Shown one piece after another: positions 25,701-35,410 of a stretch of 64,000 bases of DNA. The notes under the pieces are model-generated. The model was not told the origin of the DNA, made no database searches, and saw nothing but the letters and a program-made list of their open reading frames with translations. Position 1 is the stretch's first letter, and each line of letters begins with the position of its first letter. A program made the translations under genes and the position numbers. The DNA is from Streptomyces sp. TRM68416 (lineage in GTDB: Bacteria; Actinomycetota; Actinomycetes; Streptomycetales; Streptomycetaceae): contig NZ_JACVWU010000004.1 of NCBI RefSeq assembly GCF_014596915.1, positions 310,001 to 374,000 of the forward strand. The letters are read 5' to 3'.

Positions 25701-27793
25701 TCGAAGACGAACGTGCCGTCCGTACGGGCCGGGTTGCCGTCCACGTCCGGCGGGAACTCCTTGGACGTCACGCCGGGCAGCTTCGACGGCCGGGTCTTGT
25801 CGAAGGTGAACTTGCACCGGCCGGCCCAGGGGCCGTTGGCCGTGCCGTCACTGGCCCTGACGTCCCACCAGTACGTGCCGGACGCGAGGTTCCTGGCGTC
25901 GATGCGCAGGGCGGCGACCGAGCCGCGGCTCGCCTTGACCTTGGCGGTCCTGGTCGCGCCGCCTTCGGGGGCGTAGTGGAACTCCGCGACGAGGTTGTTG
26001 TCCTCGGCGTCGTTCACCTTGGCGCGCAGGGTGATGTAGTCGGTGGTGCCGAACGTGCCGCCGGTGCAGGCCACCGACGGGTCGGTGGACCGGGAGGTCG
26101 GCTTCGACGGCAGGGTGTTCAGCTTCGTCGACACCCGCACGGAATTGGGGTCGAATTTGCGCCAGGAGACGTCCACTTCGGAACTCTTGGCGGTGAGGAC
26201 GAATGCCCAGGAGCCCCACTTGTCCTTGGCGGCCTTGCTGATCGCGTCGGTCACGTCGAATTCGACGAGTCCGGCCTTGTCGGCGGGGCAGTTGCGGCCC
26301 CCGAACGACTCTCCGGAGGAATCGACGATGCCGCCCCACTTGGGCTGCCTGTTCCAGGTGATGTTCGTGGGCAGTTTGCTGCCGATGGTGCGGACCTGGA
26401 CGGCCCCGGACTTGCAGGACCAGGAACCGGCGTGGGTCTGCTTGATCCTCAGGGTGGAGCGCAGGATCTGCTTGCCCCAGGTGTTTCCGGTGGCGATCCG
26501 GAAGTACGTGTTGGCCCGGACCGTGCCGCCGCGCTGGGTGTCGTTGGCGACGCCGACGCGGGCGAAGTCCGAGATGGTGCCGCCGTTCCAGTAGACGGTG
26601 TCGGCCGAGTTGGAGTAGCGGCTGTGCTTGTACGCGATCGACCAGGCGTTCTTCCAGGCGTCCTTGGCCCAGACCGGGTCGATGACCACGGGGAAGACCG
26701 TCTCGGGGTCGGTGAGCAGCTCCTTGTCCGGGCGCAGCGTCAGCGCGCGGTCGGTGAGGCGGACGTCGAGCCCGGCCTGGCGGGAGCCTTCGGTGGCGCC
26801 TTCCAGGGTTTCGGCCAGCGGGCGGGGTTCGGCCTGGCCGGCGGCGGCCGTCGTGGCGGCGGCTGTGGCTGTTGTGGCGGAGGCCGTGGCTGTTGTGGCG
26901 GAGACCGTGCTCGTCGCGTCGGGTGCGGAACGTGCCGTACGGGCCTTGGCCGCACCGCTCTTGGCGGCCTCGGGCTCGCCGGGCTCACCGGCGGCGGCAG
27001 GCGGGGCCGGGGTCTCGGAGCCCGCCGAGTCCCACATCTGGGGCCGGGGCGCCGAGAAGACGGCCGTGCCGGTCGGGTCGACGGCCTCCAGGCGGCCGTC
27101 CCCCGCGCTCTTCAGGTCGAGGCCCTTGCCGCTGTAGCCGAAGGTGATGGCCTCCAGGGCCGGGTTCTTCGCCGCCTCGGCGGTCTTCACCACGAGCGCG
27201 TGGGAGAAGCCCTCCACGGACGCGGTGGCGGTCAGGTCGACGCCCGGCAGCACCTCGCGGTACGTGGCCGTGCGGCCCGACACGGTCGGCTCGGGCAGCT
27301 TCCCGGGCCAGGTCAGGGACACCTCGCGGCCGTCCTTGACCATGTGCGCGAAAGCGCCGTCGCCGCCGCCGGAGAAGGAGACGGACATTCCGGCGGCCTT
27401 TGGCGCGATCCGGCCGTCCTTACGGGCGGCGAGATCCGTGTCGACGGGTACAAGTCGGCCGTTCTGCCGGACCCGGACGGGCACCAGGGCGCGCTCTACG
27501 GTGAACGTTCCGTCCGGGTTGGCGAACGTCTCGTCGGTTTCCGTCCGCTGGGACACGATTTCGACCGGCTCTCCGGTCGCCGCCGCCTTTTCTACGGCGG
27601 CCTCGCTTTCCGCGCGGCGCGGGTCGCCGGAATTTCCGTCGGAGGTTTTCGCGGCAGGTGTTTCGGCGGCTGCCGCAATCGCCGGAGAAAGGGTCACCGT
27701 TCCTGCGGAAAGGGCTATCAGCAATGCTGCTGATATCGCCTTTCTGAAGGTTCCCCCGGGGTCGCTGGCGACCCCTCTCGGTGTTGTTCTCAT
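22784..27793 (-). CDS. Giant secreted protein with DNRLRE, FG-GAP and LGFP repeats
   Basis: 1669 aa from ATG 27793 (the frame extends upstream, but a clean signal peptide starts here: AISAALLIALSAGTVTLSPAIAAAAE). An N-terminal region of ~340 residues with an Ala/Thr-rich spacer precedes a DNRLRE domain (~385-555, VYWNGGTISDFARVGV). An Ig-like segment with RTDGTFVFDAGG and FG-GAP repeats (GDLNGDGTVDLWT, ~770-1030) follows. LGFP repeats (ALGGPARFGHPG, GVLGYPTSDE; ~1080-1305) and a second set of at least six FG-GAP units (GDVNGDGRADLTAVYDY) close it. Such proteins bind carbohydrates or cell walls and often partner RHS toxins. It is divergent from the RHS-Hint gene, 252 bases away, and probably belongs to the same system. 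Confidence 0.8.
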   Translation of the reverse strand: MRTTPRGVASDPGGTFRKAISAALLIALSAGTVTLSPAIAAAAETPAAKTSDGNSGDPRRAESEAAVEKAAATGEPVEIVSQRTETDETFANPDGTFTVERALVPVRVRQNGRLVPVDTDLAARKDGRIAPKAAGMSVSFSGGGDGAFAHMVKDGREVSLTWPGKLPEPTVSGRTATYREVLPGVDLTATASVEGFSHALVVKTAEAAKNPALEAITFGYSGKGLDLKSAGDGRLEAVDPTGTAVFSAPRPQMWDSAGSETPAPPAAAGEPGEPEAAKSGAAKARTARSAPDATSTVSATTATASATTATAAATTAAAGQAEPRPLAETLEGATEGSRQAGLDVRLTDRALTLRPDKELLTDPETVFPVVIDPVWAKDAWKNAWSIAYKHSRYSNSADTVYWNGGTISDFARVGVANDTQRGGTVRANTYFRIATGNTWGKQILRSTLRIKQTHAGSWSCKSGAVQVRTIGSKLPTNITWNRQPKWGGIVDSSGESFGGRNCPADKAGLVEFDVTDAISKAAKDKWGSWAFVLTAKSSEVDVSWRKFDPNSVRVSTKLNTLPSKPTSRSTDPSVACTGGTFGTTDYITLRAKVNDAEDNNLVAEFHYAPEGGATRTAKVKASRGSVAALRIDARNLASGTYWWDVRASDGTANGPWAGRCKFTFDKTRPSKLPGVTSKEFPPDVDGNPARTDGTFVFDAGGVKDVTRYTWWTDSDTKEKSVDATKPGGPSKPVKYRPLNAGPQYMYVRSLDSADNRSDLKTYLFLPTRAPHRDRPGDLNGDGTVDLWTVDPGNGALWIHPGQGNGKFGLGRQADEASFGDAVMTHRGSWNEDYYEDLVALRPGLEDAAVKELWVYANRGDGELGGTDSERWQLEAAVDDANHWSDADQVLSIGSLNDDDGNGKVDENDTPDLLVRDGAELWLYFGFQGSPLIDEIEPVSLGNADWQNMTLLAPGDLNGDGLPELWARDTKSGRIHQYTSRENPVEGDITAADLAVYADPAARTTSIGSGFTGAAYPHLATNGDFEGDGFPDLWSRNGEGSAVEFPGRALKDGSAFGAARPLVTGGTPWGTCETFESRATGKRTLCGPILAKYKALGGPARFGHPGTDVVTAPDKIGRYTHFQAPGTTANNRSIYWSPETGAWEVHGSIWAKWTEMGREGGVLGYPTSDERPTSDGVGRFNTFSKAGRGSGIYYAPGIGAHEVHGSVYQRYLELGGPARIGYPVTDELATKPKAGAYQQFRHRDETEHSSAIYWSKATGAWPVHNAIMRKWESLKPENGWLGFPTSYEYEVTGGVRADFENGYVRWNRTSGTTVEHKPEDRTAHLRTDLAGDVDGDGRTDMITVYDYGNASTGIHVLTADEDGGVRPPREVWTSNRGSFDAARARWTAGDFNGDGLADVAAFYDYADGSMAMWTFVSQRGGGFKPAKSAVLPPKSWYAQRVVSVQAGDVNGDGRADLTAVYDYDDGQMGLHKFLAQADGTFAMPVRGFNSGDGNWWAKNAHYTMGDANGDGRADLIAFYGYATGAAALWTFPAKADGTLDKPVKSWNVGPGTWERDRVELTSGDYNGDKRADAAVMYRHDEGVTSLHTFLAQPNGGFAAPVEGYRSGAGNWYASSSGMPVSGDADGDGRADVLIMYNYAIGATRAFTFPTREDGTFENPRRSWYAEPGTW

Positions 27794-28045
27794 GTAGATG
27801 GTTCCCGCCCGTTTCCTCGCGGTGCAGTGGTCGTGTGCACGGACGGCGCGCATGAGCGTTCCGGTATGAGACCTTCCGTTTGTTCGATGCGCGCCCTCGC
27901 CGTGCTTTCTAGCAGGCCCGACGGGTCGAACGCGATCCAGGCCCCCTCTTCGCGGTGGGTGCGGGGGCTTGACGCATTCATTGTGAACTTGGTGGTAGCT
28001 TTCCGCTCGACTGTTTTTCACGGGGGATGAAGTGGGGAAATCTCT

Positions 28046-31000
28046 ATGCCAAAACGGGGTGGGTACACGTATGCCCGCGGACGAATACGTACGGCGATGC
28101 GCTGGTCACTGCCCGCGCTCGCCACGTCGCTGCTTCTGACCGGACTACCGACCATGACGCCGGACGCGAGAGCGGCCGGTGGCAGCCTTCCGGAGCTGCA
28201 GCAACTGGCGAATGTGCCGGGCAAACCGGCCAAGGGGGGCTCGGCGGACACCAAGCCGCCGAAGCCGACCTGGACCGGGTCGCCCTCGGTGACCTGGCCC
28301 GAGGCCGGGGCGGCCGAGGTCAAGCTGGCGGCGGACACCGCTGGGGGCAAGGCCCCCAAGACCCGCGCCGGGGCGCTGCCCGTCAGCCTGGCGACGGCGC
28401 GTGGCCGCGAGGCCGCCGAACAGCCCGTGACCGCCCAGGTGGAGGTCGCGGACCGGAAGGCGACCGAGAAGGCGGGCGTCGACGGCGTCCTGCTGAAGGT
28501 ACGGCGCACCGACCGGGCGCCGGACACCGCGCCGGTGTCCGTGGAGCTGGACTACACGAGCTTCCGCAACGCGTACGGCGGCAACTGGGGTTCCCGGCTG
28601 CGGTTCGTGGCGATGCCCGCGTGCGCGCTGACCACGCCGGAGAAGCCCGAGTGCCAGACCCGTACCCCGGTCGCCACGGCCAACGACCCGGCCAAGGGCA
28701 CGGTGACCGCCACGGTCCAGGCCGCGCCGGTCGACGCGGCGGGCCCCAAGCCCGCAGGTACGGTCGCGGAGACCGGGACGGCCTCGGAGACCACCCGGGT
28801 CTCGGCGGCCACCGCCGACCCGACCGACGCCGCCGCCATGGCCGGAACCACGCCGGTTTCCGCCGCGCCCGCCCTGGCCGACGCGACGGCGCCGGGCCCG
28901 ACGGCCCGCAACGCCTCGGCGGTCACGCGGGCGCCGGCGGTCACGGGCACCTCGGCCATCACCGCCACCGCGGGCACCGCCGCGTCTGCCGCGACGACCA
29001 CGCGGGCCGCGGCCGACATCACCGCCGCCGCCACGCCCGCCGCGGCCTCCGCCGCCGGTTCCGCCATGGTGCTCGCCGCGACGGCCGCGCCGAACGGACC
29101 GACCGGTGACTACCGCGCCACCTCCCTCAGCCCCTCGGGCTCCTGGCAGGCGGGCGGTTCCTCCGGTGACTTCACCTGGCAGTACCCGATGGAGATCCCG
29201 TCCTCGCTGGGCGGCCCCGGGCCGCAGCTCGGCCTGAGCTACTCCTCCGCCGGCGTCGACGGCCGCTCCTCCGCCTCCTCCCAGCAGAGCAGCTGGGTCG
29301 GTGACGGCTGGGACACCGGCGCCAACTTCATCGAGCGCCAGTTCCTCCCCTGCTCCAACGACCGCAAGAAGGACTCGGGTTACAACAACCCGAAGCACCC
29401 CACCGGCGACCTGTGCCAGGGCCAGCCGGTCGTCACCCTGTCGCTGAACGGCAGCTCCACCCAGCTCGTCCTCGACGACAAGACCAAGAAGTGGGTCCCG
29501 GTCAGCGACGACGGCTCCCGCGTGGAGCTGCTCACCGGCGCCGAGAACGGCGACCACGAGAAGGAGTACTGGCGCATCACCAACGAGGAGGGCGTCCAGT
29601 ACTACTTCGGCCGCAACCGCCTCCCCGGCTGGGCGTCGGGCAAGGAGGAGACCGACTCCGCCTGGACTGTGCCGGTCTACGGCAACCACAAGGGCGAGGA
29701 CTGCCACAAGTCCGCCTACGCCGACTCGGTCTGCGACCAGGTGTACCGCTGGAACCTCGACTACGTCGTCGACCTGCGTGGCAACGCCATGACGTACTGG
29801 TACGCGAAGGAGCGCAACCACTACGGCTCCAACGTCACCCGCGAGGGCAAGTCGACCAACCGGGCCTACGACCGCGGCGGCTGGCTGAAGCGGATCTCGT
29901 ACGGCCTGCGCAGCGACGACCTGTTCGCGGCGGCCCCGGCGCAGATCCTCTTCGACGTCGCCGAGCGCTGCGTGAAGACGCAGACCTTCGACTGCGCCGA
30001 GTCCAAGCTGACGTCCGAGGCGAAGTGGGAGACCACCCGCAACTGGCCCGACGTCCCGGCCGACCAGCTGTGCGCCAAGGGCAAGGAGTGCAAGGACCGG
30101 TACGCGCCGACGTTCTTCACCCGCAAGCGGCTCACCGCGGTCCACACCCAGGTCCTGAAGGACGGCAAGCACCAGCCGGTCGACACCTGGACCCTCACCC
30201 AGGACTTCAAGTCCACGGGTGACGGCGGCGTCGCGGGCGACTACCCGCTGTGGCTGGACAGCGTCCAGCACACGGGCAAGAACGGCACGCCGATCAGCCT
30301 CGCGCCGGTCGTCTTCAAGGGCAAGCAGCTCCCCAACCGCGTCGACAACGACAAGGACGGCAACCCGCCGTTCCTGCGCTGGCGCGTGGAGACCATCCAG
30401 ACGGAGACGGGCGCGCGGATCGCGGTCGAGTACGCCAAGACGGAGTGCTCGACGGAGACCAGCCCGCACAAACTGCCGTCGGCCGCGCACTCCAACACGA
30501 TGCGCTGCTACCCGGTGATCCAGGAGGTCCCCGACCCGACCGACGAGACGGGCCTGAAGAAGAAGTACTTCACGGACTGGTTCCACAAGCACCGCGTCGA
30601 CGAGGTCCGCGAGGAGGACAAGAACGGCACCTCCCCTACCAAGGTCACCACCTTCCAGTACCTCGGTGACCCGGCCTGGGCGTACGACGACGACAGCGAA
30701 CTGCTCAGCGAGAAGGCGCGCACCTGGAACCAGTGGCGCGGCTACGGCAAGGTCCGCACCCTCGTCGGTACCGCCCCCGACAAGCGCTCGCAGGTCGAGA
30801 CGGTCTACTTCCGCGGCATGGACGGCGACAAGCTGCCCGGCGGCAAGCGCGAGGTGAAGGTCAAGGACAGCGAGGGCGGCACGGTCGACGACCACAAGCT
30901 CTTCGCCGGCCAGATCCGCGAGTCGCTGTACTACGACGGCGAGGGCGGCCCCCTCCAGTCGGCCACCCTCTACACCCCCTGGGTACGCGGCCCGACCGCG

Positions 31001-34000
31001 ACCCGCCAGCGCACCGACGGGGCCGAGCCGCTCCAGGCCTGGGTGAGCGGCACCGAGAGGATCGCCTCCCGCACCGTCCTGTCCGGCAATCGGGGCCAGC
31101 GGCGTACCGCCGTGGAGCACTCGTACGACAGCCGGGGCCGGGTGGCCCACACCACGGACCGCGGTGACCTGTCGAAGACCGGCGACGAGACCTGCACCCG
31201 CTACACCTACGTCGACGACGGCACGAAGCACGTCTTCAGCCCGCAGAAGCGCGTGGAGAGCCTCACCAAGGCGTGTGACGCCAAGGACATCGCCCGCCCG
31301 GCGGACGTGGCCGGCGACAAGGTGATCCACTACGACGGCGTGTACAACGTGGAGAAGGTCGAGTCGCTCGCGGACTACAAGGACGGCAAGCCCGTCTACC
31401 GGCTCGACGCCTCCTCCGCGTACGACAAGCACGGCCGCCCGGTGTCCTCCACGGACATCTACGGCAGCACCACGAAGACGGTCTACACCCCCGCGTCCGG
31501 CGCGCTGCCGGTCAAGACGGTCGTCACCAACGCCCTGGGCCACACCCAGACCACCGAGCTGGACCCGGCCCGCGGTGTGGCCCTCGCCCAGGAGGACGCC
31601 AACAAGCGCCGTCAGATCCTGGAGTACGACGCGCTCGGCCGCCTGCGGAAGACCTGGTCGCCCGACCGCGACCCGGCCACCCAGACGCCGGACGCCGAGT
31701 TCTCGTACAGGGTGAGCCCCGACGGCCCGGTCGTCATCACCACGAAGAAGCTGCTGGAGCGCGGCGACTATCGCGTTACGTACGACATCTACGACGGCGC
31801 GCTGCGCCTGCGGCAGACCCAGCAGCAGGCCCTGGACGGCGGACGGGTCATCACCGACACGTTCTACGACAGCCGTGGCCTGATCTGGAAGGAGAACGGC
31901 GCCCACTTCAACAGCAAGGACCCGTCGCCCGAGCTGTGGATCTCGGACGACAACAAGGTCCCCGCGTCGACCCGCATGGAGTACGACGGCCAGGGCCGCC
32001 CGGTCGCCACGATCGCCCGCAAGTTCGGTGAGGAGACCTGGCGGACGACCACCACGTACGGCGGCGACTGGGTCGCCGTGGATCCGCCCAAGGGCGAGAC
32101 CCCGACCATGTCCCTGGTCGACGCGCAGGGCCGCAAGACGGAGCTGCGCCAGTTCAAGGGTGACGGGCCGTCCGGCGCGTACGACAGGACGACCTACACG
32201 TACGAGCGGCGGGGCATGCTGGAGTCGGTCACCGACCAGTCCGGCAACGTCTGGTCCTTCAAGTACGACCTGCGGGGCCGTGAGTACGAGTCGAAGGACC
32301 CCGACAAGGGCACGAGCCGCACGACGTACGACAAGGGCGACCGCGTCCTGACGACGACGGACGGCCGCGACCCGGCGAGGACGGTCGCGTACGAGTACGA
32401 CCGGCTCGGCCGGAGCACCGGCACGTACGAGGGCTCGCTCAAGGGCCGCAAGCTCACCGAGCAGACCTACGACACCCTGCCCGGCGCGCTCGGCCTGCCG
32501 GTCGCCGCGACCCGCTTCGTCGACGGCAACGCCTACACGCAGGCGGTCACGGGCTACGACAAGGAGTACCGCCCGACAGGATCGAAGGTCGTGATCCCGG
32601 AGTCGGAGGGCAAGCTCGCCGGTGAGTACGTGTACAGCAGCACGTACACGAAGACGACGGGCATGCCGCAGACGCTGACGCACCCGGCAACCGCCGGTCT
32701 GGCCCGCGAGCGGGTGTCGCTCGGCTACAACGGCCTGGACCAGATCAACACCATGGCGGTCGCGGGGAAGACCTTCGTCGCGAAGACGGAGTACACGCCG
32801 CTGGGCGACATGGTCCGCACCCGGGTCGGCCCGGCGGGCAGGCAGCTCATCACGAGCCGTGAGTTCGACGAGCAGACGCGGCGCCCGCTGCGCACGGTCC
32901 ACCACCAGGAGGTCGGCACGACGGGCACGTCGCAGATCAGCGACATCACGACGTCGTACGACCAGTCCGGCAACATCCTGAAGATCACGGACGCCCAGGG
33001 CCCGAACCCGACGGCGGCGACGACGGACACGCAGTGCTTCACGTACGACTACCTGCGCCGTATGACGGACGCGTGGACGTCAGGGAAGACCGACAGCTGT
33101 GCGCGTGCGTCAGGCCCAGACGGGAAGCCGCAGGTCGGCGGTCCGGACCCGTACTGGACGTCGTACACGTTCGACGCGGCCGGCAACCGGAGGACGGAAC
33201 TCAAGCACGACGTCACGGGTGACGCGTCGAAGGACGTCACCCGGACCTACGAGTACGCCGAGGGCGGCACGACCACGAGCAAGCTCATGAAGGTCCACAC
33301 CAAGGGACCGGAGGGCGAGCGCGAGGACACCTTCGGCTACGACAAGGCCGGCAACACCACCCGGCGCACGGTGATGGGCACCACCCAGAACCTGGAGTGG
33401 GGCGTCGAAGGCCGCCTGGAGCGGGTGACGCAGGGCTCCGGCGACAAGGCGAAGAAGACCGAGTACGTCTACGACGCCGGCGGCAACCGTCTGATCCGCC
33501 GCGACCCGAACGGTACGACCCTGTACCTGCCGGGGACGGAGATCCAGCTCGACAAGTCCGGGAACATCGCCAAAGGCACGCGCTACTACCAGCACGCGGC
33601 GGGCCCGGGCATGGTGCGGACCGCCCAGGGCGGCAAGGTCACCACGGCGTACCTGCTGGCGGATCACCAGGGCACGGCGACGACGGCGGTGGACGCGGCG
33701 ACCGGTCACGTGACCCGCCGGAAGTTCACGCCGTTCGGTGAACAGCGCGGCGCGAAGCCGTCGATGTGGCCGGGCGAGGAGGGCTTCGTCGGCGGAACGA
33801 TGGACGAGTCCACGGGGCTCACCCATCTCGGCGCACGGGAGTACGACCCGGCGCTCGGACGGTTCATCTCGGTCGACCCCATGATGGACCTGGCCGAGTC
33901 GCAGACGATGAACCCGTACGCGTACGCCAACAACAGCCCGGTGACCTTCAGCGACCCGTCGGGCCAGTTCTGGGGCATCCCCCAGATCATCCAGAAGGTG

Positions 34001-35410
34001 CTCCAGGCGTACAAGAAGATCGCCGCCTCGCTCTCCGGCGGCGTTCCGCCGGCCCCGTCCAAGCCGACGCCCACCGTCAGCAAGCAGGACGTGGAGCGCG
34101 CCCGGTGGATGAAGAAGCAGACCAAGATGGACATGGTCATCCATGTCGCCAAGGAGGCGGTGAAGGAGGCCAGCGGCTGGAACGACATCGTCGACTGCAT
34201 CAACGGCTCTGTCGGTACCTGCGCCATGCTCGCCGCGGAGGCGGCGATCCCGTTCGCGGGGAAGGCGAAGCGTCTGCTGAAGGCCCTGGAGAAGGCGTGG
34301 AGCGCGTACCGCAAGTGGGAGGACGAGGTCCGCTGGGCCACCGGCATCATCAAGCGGGCGGACGCCGACGCGAAGGCCATGGCCAAGTACACGGAGGACA
34401 TGACCGAATGGAGGAAACAGGCCGACGCCGCGAAGGCGGCGAAGAAGGCGAAAGCCGACGAAGTCGAAGCCACGGCCGCCAAGAAGGCCGACAGTAACGA
34501 CGGCGGAGGCGGTGGCGACGGAAGTCGGGGCGACTCGGGCGGGGCCGGCGAGTCCTGCCGGGTCAACAGCTTCACACCCGAGACCGAGGTCCTGATGGCC
34601 GATGGGAGCACCAAGCCCATCAAGGACGTCGAGCCCGGCGACAAGGTGGTGGCGAAGGACCCGGAGACCGGCGAGACGGCGGTCAAGGAGGTCACCGCCC
34701 AGATCATTGGCAAGGGCGCGAAGAACCTGGTCGAGATCACCCTCGACACAGATGGTGACAAGGGTGATGAGACGGCGAAGGCCACGGCCACGGACGGCCA
34801 CCCGTTCTGGGCGCCGGAGCTGGGCGAGTGGGTCAAGGCCACGGACCTGAACTCCGGCGACTGGCTGGAGACGGGCGCGGGCACCCGCGTCCAGATCACG
34901 GCCGTCGAGCGCTGGACCCAGCAGGCCACGGTCCACAACCTGACCGTCGCGGACATCCACACGTACTACGTGGTGACGGGCTCGGCCTCGGCCCTGGTGC
35001 ACAACTGCGGTGACCTCAGGACAGCATCGGACGCAGACCTGAGCGCCGCGGCTCTGCGGCCGATCCCGCCCAAGAAGGGCAAGCCGTGGAACCGCAACTA
35101 CAACATGCACGAGATCGGGCGGTCCCTGCAGAAGCACACCGACCCCAACAAGCGCACGCCCGGCCACGTGGCCAAGTACGAGCCCTACCTCCATGGCGCG
35201 AACCGGCAGAACGACTTCGCCGCTCTGAACAAGGGCGGGGAGGAGCTGCTCGGAGAGCTGCTGAGCAGTCCGACCGCCACGAGGACCTTCGACGACACCG
35301 TCTCAGCGCACTACGGCAACCTCCACCTGAACATCGTGGACAGTGCGACAGGGCGTGGAGCAAGGTGGAGCATGCGAGGTGGTCGAGTGCAGTTCGAGGG
35401 GTTCCTGTGA
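28046..35410 (+). CDS. Secreted RHS protein with Hint domain and C-terminal toxin candidate
   Basis: 2454 aa; the start is followed by a basic signal peptide (LPALATSLLLTGLPTMTPDARA). An Ala/Thr-rich stretch (~230-345) precedes a TcdB/SpvB-like N-terminal barrel (TWQYPMEIPSSLGGPGPQLG). YD repeats run from ~1010 to the RHS core (VDPMMDLAESQTMNPYAYAN, FSDPSG, ~1970). A Hint (hedgehog/intein) domain spans Cys2171 (SCRVNSFTPETEVLMADG) to HisAsn2320-Cys2321 (ALVHNCG), with the residues needed for autocleavage. The final ~133 residues (MHEIGRSLQKHT, HGANRQNDF, HYGNLHLNIVDSATG) are the released toxin candidate; I do not recognise its fold. Its stop overlaps the GTG of the immunity candidate. Confidence 0.85.
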   Translation: MPKRGGYTYARGRIRTAMRWSLPALATSLLLTGLPTMTPDARAAGGSLPELQQLANVPGKPAKGGSADTKPPKPTWTGSPSVTWPEAGAAEVKLAADTAGGKAPKTRAGALPVSLATARGREAAEQPVTAQVEVADRKATEKAGVDGVLLKVRRTDRAPDTAPVSVELDYTSFRNAYGGNWGSRLRFVAMPACALTTPEKPECQTRTPVATANDPAKGTVTATVQAAPVDAAGPKPAGTVAETGTASETTRVSAATADPTDAAAMAGTTPVSAAPALADATAPGPTARNASAVTRAPAVTGTSAITATAGTAASAATTTRAAADITAAATPAAASAAGSAMVLAATAAPNGPTGDYRATSLSPSGSWQAGGSSGDFTWQYPMEIPSSLGGPGPQLGLSYSSAGVDGRSSASSQQSSWVGDGWDTGANFIERQFLPCSNDRKKDSGYNNPKHPTGDLCQGQPVVTLSLNGSSTQLVLDDKTKKWVPVSDDGSRVELLTGAENGDHEKEYWRITNEEGVQYYFGRNRLPGWASGKEETDSAWTVPVYGNHKGEDCHKSAYADSVCDQVYRWNLDYVVDLRGNAMTYWYAKERNHYGSNVTREGKSTNRAYDRGGWLKRISYGLRSDDLFAAAPAQILFDVAERCVKTQTFDCAESKLTSEAKWETTRNWPDVPADQLCAKGKECKDRYAPTFFTRKRLTAVHTQVLKDGKHQPVDTWTLTQDFKSTGDGGVAGDYPLWLDSVQHTGKNGTPISLAPVVFKGKQLPNRVDNDKDGNPPFLRWRVETIQTETGARIAVEYAKTECSTETSPHKLPSAAHSNTMRCYPVIQEVPDPTDETGLKKKYFTDWFHKHRVDEVREEDKNGTSPTKVTTFQYLGDPAWAYDDDSELLSEKARTWNQWRGYGKVRTLVGTAPDKRSQVETVYFRGMDGDKLPGGKREVKVKDSEGGTVDDHKLFAGQIRESLYYDGEGGPLQSATLYTPWVRGPTATRQRTDGAEPLQAWVSGTERIASRTVLSGNRGQRRTAVEHSYDSRGRVAHTTDRGDLSKTGDETCTRYTYVDDGTKHVFSPQKRVESLTKACDAKDIARPADVAGDKVIHYDGVYNVEKVESLADYKDGKPVYRLDASSAYDKHGRPVSSTDIYGSTTKTVYTPASGALPVKTVVTNALGHTQTTELDPARGVALAQEDANKRRQILEYDALGRLRKTWSPDRDPATQTPDAEFSYRVSPDGPVVITTKKLLERGDYRVTYDIYDGALRLRQTQQQALDGGRVITDTFYDSRGLIWKENGAHFNSKDPSPELWISDDNKVPASTRMEYDGQGRPVATIARKFGEETWRTTTTYGGDWVAVDPPKGETPTMSLVDAQGRKTELRQFKGDGPSGAYDRTTYTYERRGMLESVTDQSGNVWSFKYDLRGREYESKDPDKGTSRTTYDKGDRVLTTTDGRDPARTVAYEYDRLGRSTGTYEGSLKGRKLTEQTYDTLPGALGLPVAATRFVDGNAYTQAVTGYDKEYRPTGSKVVIPESEGKLAGEYVYSSTYTKTTGMPQTLTHPATAGLARERVSLGYNGLDQINTMAVAGKTFVAKTEYTPLGDMVRTRVGPAGRQLITSREFDEQTRRPLRTVHHQEVGTTGTSQISDITTSYDQSGNILKITDAQGPNPTAATTDTQCFTYDYLRRMTDAWTSGKTDSCARASGPDGKPQVGGPDPYWTSYTFDAAGNRRTELKHDVTGDASKDVTRTYEYAEGGTTTSKLMKVHTKGPEGEREDTFGYDKAGNTTRRTVMGTTQNLEWGVEGRLERVTQGSGDKAKKTEYVYDAGGNRLIRRDPNGTTLYLPGTEIQLDKSGNIAKGTRYYQHAAGPGMVRTAQGGKVTTAYLLADHQGTATTAVDAATGHVTRRKFTPFGEQRGAKPSMWPGEEGFVGGTMDESTGLTHLGAREYDPALGRFISVDPMMDLAESQTMNPYAYANNSPVTFSDPSGQFWGIPQIIQKVLQAYKKIAASLSGGVPPAPSKPTPTVSKQDVERARWMKKQTKMDMVIHVAKEAVKEASGWNDIVDCINGSVGTCAMLAAEAAIPFAGKAKRLLKALEKAWSAYRKWEDEVRWATGIIKRADADAKAMAKYTEDMTEWRKQADAAKAAKKAKADEVEATAAKKADSNDGGGGGDGSRGDSGGAGESCRVNSFTPETEVLMADGSTKPIKDVEPGDKVVAKDPETGETAVKEVTAQIIGKGAKNLVEITLDTDGDKGDETAKATATDGHPFWAPELGEWVKATDLNSGDWLETGAGTRVQITAVERWTQQATVHNLTVADIHTYYVVTGSASALVHNCGDLRTASDADLSAAALRPIPPKKGKPWNRNYNMHEIGRSLQKHTDPNKRTPGHVAKYEPYLHGANRQNDFAALNKGGEELLGELLSSPTATRTFDDTVSAHYGNLHLNIVDSATGRGARWSMRGGRVQFEGFL

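Noticed and set aside
23036..27733. 1565-aa plus-strand open frame
   Set aside because: It is antisense to the 1669-aa repeat protein, Val/Gly/Arg-rich with no domain, and open only because of GC-biased third positions.
28145..32905. 1586-aa minus-strand open frame
   Set aside because: Shadow of the RHS-Hint gene, with the same low-complexity composition.
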